In this document: positions 6,350 through 11,642 of the stretch, piece after piece
Position numbering within the stretch: position 1 is the stretch's first letter
Layout: each line of letters opens with the position of its first letter
From: Spirochaetaceae bacterium
Lineage (GTDB): Bacteria > Spirochaetota > Spirochaetia > Treponematales > Breznakiellaceae
Direction of reading: 5' to 3'
Length of the DNA stretch: 11,642 nucleotides
NCBI GenBank assembly: GCA_031265015.1
Contig: JAISDG010000109.1
Location: 1-11,642, forward strand
Notes under the pieces: generated by a model
The model's input: the letters and a program-made list of their open reading frames with translations, nothing else
Databases searched by the model: none
What the model was told of the DNA's origin: nothing
Program-made: the position numbers and the translations under genes

Positions 6350-6572
6350 AAAACTCGGAAACGCTGAAAAAGAGCACTTTGCCGTATTCCGTGCTTCTGA
6401 TAATCTTCTTGGTAAGATCCACGGCGGCCTGGCCATCTATGCCGGAAACTTCAAATTCCATTTTGAGCCCGTTCTTTTTAATAAAGCCGTATGCTACGCC
6501 GTCTTCTTTATAGTTCTCAAGAAGGGTTTTTATGTCGGCGGCTTTCAGCGCGGTACTTACAAAAAGCTTCAT
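6348..6572 (-). CDS. 74-residue protein of unknown function
   Basis: I do not recognise this protein. It is soluble and charged, begins MKLFVSTALKAADIKTLLEN, has mixed alpha/beta character, no cysteine, no signal peptide and no membrane segment. It starts 20 bases after the stop of the RDD gene, with GGGAGA at 6582-6587 as a plausible ribosome binding site, so it is the last visible gene of the sugar operon. The sequence pattern (strand, helix, strand, strand, helix, strand) suggests a small folded domain of ferredoxin-like or ACT-like size, but that is only inference. The neat spacing and sensible composition argue that it is real. Confidence 0.7.
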   Translation of the reverse strand: MKLFVSTALKAADIKTLLENYKEDGVAYGFIKKNGLKMEFEVSGIDGQAAVDLTKKIIRSTEYGKVLFFSVSEF

Positions 6573-6592
6573 TGCTTTTCTCCCTGCTCCCC

Positions 6593-7180
6593 CTAAAGGT
6601 TCTGCCCGTCCGGCGGCGTTTCCCGGCGGGCGGCCGGGAAGGGTCCTTTTCCCCGCAGATCATGGACATAGGTTTTTACAAAAATATCGTACCCCGCCCT
6701 TGCTTTTTGGGTTACAAAGATTGAAAGGATCGCCAGAAAAAAGGGAAAGCCCTGGAACAGGTACAGCATTATCAGTTTCAGGGCGCTCCGCAGGGTCAGT
6801 AAAAGATAATGCAGCGTCCAGCTCCGGTCAGGATTCATGGGGAGGATCCGCAGGCCCATGATAAACTTTCCCAGGGATGCGCCCTTAAGAAAGAACTGGC
6901 CCAGCGCCTCCGCCGCAAACCAGATAAGCAGGGTTTCGATGTAGGCGGCGTTAAACAGCGAAAAAACCCTGTTCATCAATTCCTGGGTTTCCGGTCCGTC
7001 CCCCGCTTCCTTAACGGCGTCCATGGCCTCCTTAATCCCCGGATAGTCCGGAGTTCCGGTAATAAGGTAAACGACAAAGACGACAAGAAGGACAAGCGCC
7101 GCATCCAGAACAAAGGCAAGAAAGCGGCGCCTGCGGTAACCCGCAGGCGTCTCGCTTAAATGGATCCCCAAAAAACTCAT
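6593..7180 (-). CDS. RDD-family membrane protein
   Basis: A 195-residue membrane protein. RDD signatures are visible: RRRF ahead of the first helix with D26 inside it, then GASLGKFIMGLRIL (100-113), and a late D165 in GYDIFVKTYV. Hydrophobic segments lie at about 20-41, 75-98 and 123-158, the last long enough for two helices. RDD proteins are small integral membrane proteins of mostly unknown function; some are linked to transport or ion exchange. Its ATG overlaps the stop codon of the PTS IIC gene in an ATGA arrangement, so translation is probably coupled and the protein may serve the same membrane system. A loop of about 35 acidic residues between helices 1 and 2 is probably outside the conserved core. 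Confidence 0.85.
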   Translation of the reverse strand: MSFLGIHLSETPAGYRRRRFLAFVLDAALVLLVVFVVYLITGTPDYPGIKEAMDAVKEAGDGPETQELMNRVFSLFNAAYIETLLIWFAAEALGQFFLKGASLGKFIMGLRILPMNPDRSWTLHYLLLTLRSALKLIMLYLFQGFPFFLAILSIFVTQKARAGYDIFVKTYVHDLRGKGPFPAARRETPPDGQNL

Positions 7181-8457
7181 GCTTCCTGCGCTTCCTGCTG
7201 CTCCAGTTTGTACTGGCGGTTATCCCAGATTCTGATGAAGGGCAGCCAGCAGACAAAGGCCACGGCAAACAAAATAACGTGCATGACAAATCCCATAAAA
7301 CTCTGGGTTGTCAGGATGCCGCTGATAAAGAACGGCGTCGTCCAGGGCACGATATAATTTTGCAGCGGGAAAACGCGGATGACCGTTCCGATATACTGTA
7401 CCGTCATCACAATAGCCGGAGTCAAAATATACGGAACCATCAGGAAGGGGTTCAGCACCACGGGAAGCCCGAAGGTAACAGGCTCGTTGATGTTAAAAAT
7501 ACCGGGGCCGATACTGAGCCGGCCAATTTGTTTTATCAGCTTGGATTTGGCAAAGAGCAGCATGTATACGACAGCCGGCAGGGTACATCCCGAACCGCCA
7601 ATCCAGACTCCGCATTCGTAAAATGTCAGGGTAACGATATTCCGTGCGCCCGCCAGGTTTTCCGACATATTGACAATCCACATGGGCTCAAAGATCGGAG
7701 AAATAACGATTGACGATCCGTGGAGGCCCAGGGACCACAGAAAATGTTCCCCAAAAACCGCGATAAGGGTACCGATATAGGAAGTACCGAAGCCGCGGAG
7801 GGGGGTTGAAATTACTTCGGTCACAAATACCGGAAAACTTCCCCAGGGGGTCAGGGAAAAGAGGCCGCGGATGACCAGAAACAGGATAAGTATGACGGCG
7901 CCGGGGAGCAAAGCGGTAAACTGCCGGGATATGGCCGGCGGAACCGACTTGGGCAGTTTAATGGTAAAATTTTTCTGTACCAAAATCCGGTAAATCTCAC
8001 CCACTACCAGGGCAACCACCAGGGCCGTAAAAAGAAGGGTGGCGTCAAAGGTACCCGCGGGCCACGCCGCTTCTCCGTCAAAATCCCCGATGATGTTAAT
8101 GACAAAAAACGCCGCCAGGGAAAGAATTCCCGCGGGGACACCGTCCAGTTTGTAGCCTCCCGCCAGGGAGTTGGCCACTCCGAAACAGGCTACCAGGGCG
8201 ACGATGCCGTAGGTGGCGTTCATCAGGATGCCTTCAAAAGCGTTCCAGTTCTCGCCGAAAACCCTGGCCATAAAATCCAGGTAGCCCTGAATGGGAAATT
8301 CGGCAATGATCATCGAGAACGCCCCGATGATGAGCAGCGGCATGGTCATCACCAGGCCGTCACGAAGAGCAATCAGGTGCCGCTCGCTGCCAATAGCGCT
8401 GGCCACAGGCAAAAATTTGTCTTCCAAAAAATTGCCTACTTTACTAGAATCACTCAT
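7177..8457 (-). CDS. PTS lactose/cellobiose-family permease, IIC component
   Basis: A 426-residue polytopic membrane protein of the Lac family of PTS IIC (CelB/ChbC/LacE type). It forms the sugar channel and presents the sugar for phosphorylation by IIB. Diagnostic motifs are GLHGS with H246 and IFNINEPVTFGLPVVLNP with E325, corresponding to the histidine and glutamate that contact the sugar in the solved diacetylchitobiose transporter ChbC. Length is normal. GAGGAGGT (8461-8468) just before the ATG defines the start. It follows the IIB gene after 44 bases and overlaps the RDD gene by four. The specificity (cellobiose, diacetylchitobiose, lactose or another beta-disaccharide) cannot be read from the sequence; the DUF871 neighbour favours an amino-sugar or cell-wall disaccharide. 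Confidence 0.93.
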   Translation of the reverse strand: MSDSSKVGNFLEDKFLPVASAIGSERHLIALRDGLVMTMPLLIIGAFSMIIAEFPIQGYLDFMARVFGENWNAFEGILMNATYGIVALVACFGVANSLAGGYKLDGVPAGILSLAAFFVINIIGDFDGEAAWPAGTFDATLLFTALVVALVVGEIYRILVQKNFTIKLPKSVPPAISRQFTALLPGAVILILFLVIRGLFSLTPWGSFPVFVTEVISTPLRGFGTSYIGTLIAVFGEHFLWSLGLHGSSIVISPIFEPMWIVNMSENLAGARNIVTLTFYECGVWIGGSGCTLPAVVYMLLFAKSKLIKQIGRLSIGPGIFNINEPVTFGLPVVLNPFLMVPYILTPAIVMTVQYIGTVIRVFPLQNYIVPWTTPFFISGILTTQSFMGFVMHVILFAVAFVCWLPFIRIWDNRQYKLEQQEAQEA

Positions 8458-8501
8458 AGAACCTCCTCATTCTGCCTGGGTTTTACAAACGAAGGCATGC
8501 T

Positions 8502-8813
8502 TTATGATTTGGCATTGTACAATGCCAATGCATCCCCCAGTATCTTTTTTGTATTTTGAAGGCCGTAATCGCTCATGTTCATCACCATAATAACAGGTAT
8601 TTTTCCATTATACCTGTCCTGAAACTTTTTGAGAAGGTACCGTACCTGAGGCCCAAGAAGCAGAATATCGGTATGCTCCATCCGGTTGTCCTGGGTTTCT
8701 ACCGGCAGGGCGTCAACATCCAGATCGAGGCTCATGGCCTTCCCGTCTTCTTTAAGCTTTTCTACCAGTACGCTGGTGGACATTCCCGCGTTACACAAAA
8801 GGGTTATAGTCAT
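8502..8813 (-). CDS. PTS lactose/cellobiose-family IIB component
   Basis: A 103-residue cytoplasmic phosphocarrier. The active-site cysteine is C7 in LLCNAGMSTS, the standard P-loop of Lac-family IIB, which accepts phosphate from IIA and passes it to the sugar bound by IIC. The fold pattern and length match CelA/ChbB proteins. GAGGTGA (8820-8826), six bases before the ATG, is a good ribosome binding site. The start overlaps the IIA stop codon as ATGA, implying coupled translation and equal stoichiometry. Confidence 0.94.
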   Translation of the reverse strand: MTITLLCNAGMSTSVLVEKLKEDGKAMSLDLDVDALPVETQDNRMEHTDILLLGPQVRYLLKKFQDRYNGKIPVIMVMNMSDYGLQNTKKILGDALALYNAKS

Positions 8814-9133
8814 TGCGGTTCACCTCGTTTTGCAAAATTTTCATAGAGGTCCAGAAATTCCTGGGCCATCTCTTTTGCCAGTATAGCCATGCTGATATGA
8901 TCCTGCGCGTGGACCATCAGAAGCGAAACGCCGGGAGGATCCCCCCCCGCCTCCGCGCCAAGAAGATCCAGCTGAATATCGTGGGTTTCCTTTATTCCCC
9001 TGGACGCGTTTTGTATGCTTGCCCGGGCCTTTTCAAATTCACGGGTTTTGGCATACATAATCGCTTCCATTGAAAAACTGCGGGAATCCCCGGCGCCGGC
9101 AATAAGCTGCATTGCGGTTTCCGTCAAGCCCAT
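8810..9133 (-). CDS. PTS lactose/cellobiose-family IIA component
   Basis: A 107-residue all-helical phosphocarrier of the Lac-family IIA type. It contains the usual opening IAGAGDSRSFSMEAI (11-25) and LLMVHAQDH (71-79), with H75 as the expected phosphorylated histidine and D78 as the trimer metal ligand. It takes phosphate from HPr and gives it to IIB. The frame is open further upstream to 9235, but that part is unlike IIA, whereas AAGGAGG (9140-9146), six bases before the ATG at 9133, is a near-perfect ribosome binding site. The gene order IIA-IIB-IIC on separate short proteins is typical of cellobiose or chitobiose systems. The preceding 74-base gap holds a small hairpin. Confidence 0.94.
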   Translation of the reverse strand: MGLTETAMQLIAGAGDSRSFSMEAIMYAKTREFEKARASIQNASRGIKETHDIQLDLLGAEAGGDPPGVSLLMVHAQDHISMAILAKEMAQEFLDLYENFAKRGEPQ

Positions 9134-9154
9134 ACCTAACCTCCTTATAAAACA

Positions 9155-9170
9155 AACCGGAAACCCGGTT
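9155..9170 (-). promoter_or_regulatory. Small hairpin upstream of the IIA ribosome binding site
   Basis: AACCGG and CCGGTT (9155-9160 and 9165-9170) form a perfect 6-bp stem with a four-base loop in the gap between the nucleotidyltransferase and IIA. On the minus strand it is followed by TGTTTTA. It could be a weak attenuator or processing site that sets the PTS genes apart from the upstream genes. Confidence 0.35.
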
Positions 9171-9207
9171 ATGCGCCCATCCGCCCGCGGAACGGCCGCA
9201 AACAACG

Positions 9208-10569
9208 CTACCAGCCATAGCGTTCCGGTCCCCATGTTTTTTGTTCAACCTGCTGTACGAGGCGGGTTATAGTATTATGGGCGTAATCCCCCTGTACGAT
9301 AAGCCCCGGGCCGGCGGCGCAGTACGCCCCTATCCTGCAGCCCGGCATCAGCATCGTCCCTACGCCGGTACGGGAATAGTCCCCCACAAAGGAGCCGCAG
9401 CCGAAAGACCCGGGCCGTTCCCGCCTGCCGTTTATCCGTATATCCGGAAGGCCGTCGTCAAAGCGCAGGGTTCCGCATACCGTACCCGCCCCGAAGTCCA
9501 CGCAGGTTCCCACGACGCCGTAGATCTCCCCGTAATGGCTCAGATACACCCTGTCCATCAGGATGCCCCCGAGAAATTCCGCGCAGTGATCCACGACGCA
9601 ATGATTGCCGACAGAACTGCCGCCGTGAATTTTGGCATAGTCGGTGACCAGGGTATTGCTGCCCAGCAGTACGTTCCCGGCAATAACCGCCCCGCTGTCT
9701 ATAAGGGTATTATCCCCGGCCGCCAGGCTGCCGCGGACAGAGACACCCTTTCCGATACGGCTGTTCCTGCCCAGCCTGACAAAACCCCGGATGTCGGCGG
9801 CAGCGTCAATGGAACTGCCCTCGCCAAGTTCGACGGCCCCAAGACCCGCGCATTCCTGTTCAACCAGCGCGCAGTTCGCTTCGCCCAGATGCCAGGGTTT
9901 GTCGATGTCAAAAAACAGGCCCCGGCCGGGAAGCGCGGCCACCGGGTTTTTTACCAGATACAGCGATAGAGCCGCCTCCAGATACCGCTCCCGGGGAGCC
10001 CCTTCCCCCGCCTTCATGCCGGGGAAGTACTCCGGAGTATACAGCAGGGCAGTCCTGAAAGAACGGGGAAGGACAAAACCCGCCATCTGGTGGGTCATGG
10101 CGTTTCCCCGGTGGTGGGCCCCTATTTCCTTAAGGCGGCCCCCATCCGGAATACAGCATATCCAGTCGGCCGGGCTGCCCTGTACGGGATACACCAGAAC
10201 CGAAGGGGCCGCGGCATTCCAAAGCATGCGCAGCGACTCCCCGTCAACCAGGGTATCTCCATGGAGGACCAGAAAGGTCTCGCTTTCAATATGGTTAAGC
10301 CCCTCTAAAAGGGTTTCGGCGCTTCCGTTTGTTTTTTGGAGCCGATGGACAAAAACAGCCCCGTGATCCGCAAAAGCCGCGGCAATGGTTCCGGCAAATT
10401 CTTCCAGGGTTACAATATGCACCGGATCGCCGGTAAAACTCCGGAGGGTATCCACCATGCGGACAAGCAGGGGTTTATTTCCCAAGGGCCGCATGGTTTT
10501 GGAGCCGACTTTGTCAAAGGGGAACATTTTTGAACCCCTTCCCCCGGCCAGGATGATAATTTCACGCAT
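9208..10569 (-). CDS. GlmU-like sugar-phosphate nucleotidyltransferase with left-handed beta-helix
   Basis: A 453-residue, probably cytoplasmic enzyme. The N-terminal nucleotidyltransferase domain has LAGGRGSKMFPF (7-18), K24 and NKPLL, QKTNGSAETLLEG (78-90), HGDT with D105, and FDIDKPWHLGEAN (220-232), all typical of enzymes that join a sugar 1-phosphate to UTP or dTTP. Residues about 246-430 form hexapeptide repeats of a left-handed beta-helix (for example LGRNSRIGKG, FGAGTVCGT, MPGCRIGAY), as in bifunctional GlmU and the archaeal ST0452-like enzymes. H345 is present, but the lysine normally found in a RKFGA-like motif is replaced by PGSFGC, so acetyltransferase activity is doubtful. The ATG at 10569 shares one base with the DUF871 stop codon, and AAGGGGA sits six bases upstream; a GTG at 10572 is a possible alternative. 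The sugar is unknown. Placement in a PTS operon suggests salvage of an imported amino sugar or capsule-type synthesis. Confidence 0.85.
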   Translation of the reverse strand: MREIIILAGGRGSKMFPFDKVGSKTMRPLGNKPLLVRMVDTLRSFTGDPVHIVTLEEFAGTIAAAFADHGAVFVHRLQKTNGSAETLLEGLNHIESETFLVLHGDTLVDGESLRMLWNAAAPSVLVYPVQGSPADWICCIPDGGRLKEIGAHHRGNAMTHQMAGFVLPRSFRTALLYTPEYFPGMKAGEGAPRERYLEAALSLYLVKNPVAALPGRGLFFDIDKPWHLGEANCALVEQECAGLGAVELGEGSSIDAAADIRGFVRLGRNSRIGKGVSVRGSLAAGDNTLIDSGAVIAGNVLLGSNTLVTDYAKIHGGSSVGNHCVVDHCAEFLGGILMDRVYLSHYGEIYGVVGTCVDFGAGTVCGTLRFDDGLPDIRINGRRERPGSFGCGSFVGDYSRTGVGTMLMPGCRIGAYCAAGPGLIVQGDYAHNTITRLVQQVEQKTWGPERYGW

Positions 10570-11642
10570 CACCCGTCCCCTTGCGCGTAATCGAACAGAA
10601 CAAACGGGGAACCGGCGGCCGCATAGGGAACCAGGGCTTCCCCGTCGGGATGAACAAAACCCAGCACGTTTACCGCGTTATTCGCCCCCTGGGCTTCTAG
10701 CGCAATGTGGACTTCCCCGGCGTACTGCCCGCCGGTTTCGTTGTCCATGGTAACCGAAAAAGGAGGAGCGGCGCAGCAGCGGAAGGGCGGCGCTCTAAGG
10801 CCCCGGGCGCCGGTTCCCCGGATCACGGAACGGGGAGCGTCGGACCGGTTTGCGAGAACCCGGCCCGACAGTTCCCGGCGTATACCGGCGGGACATTCCC
10901 GGTAATACACCACCGGTATACGAAGGGGGCCTGAACTCCGGAGGCGGGAGAGGGCCCGCAGTTCTTCGGGGGAGGCGGCGGAATCCCCTATGTAGACCGT
11001 CGATATTCCCTCAAGAAAAAGAACCGCGGCGGCGCTTTCCGGGGGAATTTCCCGGAACGATTCAACAGTACAGATTCCCCGGCCCGGACCGTGCAAAACC
11101 GAAGGGGAAGCCAGGGAAGCGGCAAAGGCCGAACACCGGATCCCGTATCCGGCAAAACAGGCGGTTACCGCCCTGAGCCGCGAAACCGCCAGCCCCGTTC
11201 CCCGGCGGGGATAAAAGTTAAACCCGCCGCTTACCCGGGAACGGATTCCCTGAGTGGAAACCAGGGTTCCAGCTTTCTCAAACAGCGCGCACAATTCCCC
11301 GGCTTCATCAGCCCCTCCGCTCCCGCGGGGATCAATGCCGGATACGTTGATCTCCAGATCCAGGCCTTCACCGTTGGCACTCAGGGCGGCAAGTTCGGCG
11401 GGAGAAAGGCCGCTGTCCACCCGCAGCGCGCCGGCGCCCAGGGACTTGAGCCTGGAAAGGGCCGCCGCGGCGCCGCCGAAATACTCAAACACCCTGTCGT
11501 TAACGTCGACGGTAACAAAGAGGCCGCGATCCCCGCACAGGGCAAAGGCCTTCTCAAAAACCGGGGAATCCGGGGGAAGAGCGCCTTTAAAGTCAAGATC
11601 TTTCAGGATAAAGGACATGAACGCCCGGGAAAAACCCAGGGA
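10569..11642 (-). CDS. DUF871/MupG-like protein, 5' end outside the window
   Basis: At least 357 residues are visible; the frame is open to the window edge. The first in-window ATG (11618) is probably internal, because the eight codons before it plus the next residues read LGFSRAFMSFIL, matching the GF-x-RIFTSL segment about 25-30 residues into DUF871 proteins. Other signatures, numbered from that methionine, are RVDSG (66-70), FNFYPRRGTGL (133-143), VYIGD (208-212), NRSDAPRSVIRG (257-268) and MDNETGGQYAGEVHI (291-305). DUF871 proteins sit in cellobiose-type operons; the characterised member MupG cleaves MurNAc-6-phosphate-GlcNAc inside the cell. Some usual signature residues differ here (F for H before NFYP, GICT for GLPT, QY for RY), so the substrate may differ from that of MupG. 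It is the most upstream gene seen in the sugar operon and overlaps the nucleotidyltransferase by one base. Confidence 0.85.
   Translation of the reverse strand, partial: SLGFSRAFMSFILKDLDFKGALPPDSPVFEKAFALCGDRGLFVTVDVNDRVFEYFGGAAAALSRLKSLGAGALRVDSGLSPAELAALSANGEGLDLEINVSGIDPRGSGGADEAGELCALFEKAGTLVSTQGIRSRVSGGFNFYPRRGTGLAVSRLRAVTACFAGYGIRCSAFAASLASPSVLHGPGRGICTVESFREIPPESAAAVLFLEGISTVYIGDSAASPEELRALSRLRSSGPLRIPVVYYRECPAGIRRELSGRVLANRSDAPRSVIRGTGARGLRAPPFRCCAAPPFSVTMDNETGGQYAGEVHIALEAQGANNAVNVLGFVHPDGEALVPYAAAGSPFVLFDYAQGDG

Noticed and set aside
9134..9235. Longer PTS IIA with start at 9235
   Set aside because: The extra 34 residues do not resemble IIA and would overlap the nucleotidyltransferase end; a near-perfect ribosome binding site lies before 9133.
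9241..10366. Two 240-codon plus-strand frames opposite the nucleotidyltransferase
   Set aside because: No recognisable motifs, low-complexity composition, and they overlap a well supported gene.
10570..10572. GTG start of the nucleotidyltransferase
   Set aside because: The next codon is ATG with better spacing from AAGGGGA; GTG stays possible but less likely.
11616..11618. ATG at 11618 as the true start of the DUF871 gene
   Set aside because: The open frame continues to the window edge and the preceding codons match the family, while no ribosome binding site is present.

Overview
The window looks like chromosomal DNA of an anaerobic bacterium, most plausibly a spirochaete of the Treponema type. 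That is inferred from the gene mix (PerR plus a rubredoxin-first rubrerythrin, a giant 2-hydroxyacyl-CoA-dehydratase activase fusion, a lactose/cellobiose-type PTS with a DUF871 protein) and from the style of intergenic palindromes. No rRNA or other phylogenetic marker is present, so the assignment is tentative. No tRNA, rRNA or CRISPR array was seen.

Left edge (1-425): gene-poor. Positions 1-40 (minus) appear to be the first 13 codons of a transposase cut by the window, followed by a possible insertion-sequence end near 114. After that come imperfect palindromic intergenic repeats up to the stop codon of the first large gene.

Redox block (426-6261): a 1476-residue minus-strand protein carries two complete activase ATPase domains, a cysteine cluster and a dehydratase-like half in one chain. 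It is divergent from a plus-strand pair, perR and a reverse-type rubrerythrin. Between them, two sigma-70-like promoters face and overlap each other around a perfect 10-2-10 AT-rich palindrome (5078-5099) that looks like a Fur/PerR operator. The simplest reading is that one peroxide-sensing repressor controls itself, a peroxide-removing enzyme and an oxygen-labile ATP-driven iron-sulfur reductase. The activase leader also contains a perfect 16-bp hairpin just before its ribosome binding site.

Sugar block (6348-11642, minus strand): a tightly packed gene series, in transcription order DUF871/MupG-like protein (5' end outside the window), a GlmU-like nucleotidyltransferase with a left-handed beta-helix, PTS IIA, IIB and IIC of the lactose/cellobiose family, an RDD membrane protein and a 74-residue unknown protein. 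Several junctions overlap by 1 or 4 bases, which indicates one operon. The gene content suggests uptake of a beta-linked, possibly amino-sugar or cell-wall disaccharide as its 6-phosphate, processing by the DUF871 protein, and perhaps reactivation of a sugar phosphate to a nucleotide sugar. The substrate is not shown by the sequence. Rubrerythrin and this operon converge on a terminator region at 6192-6349.
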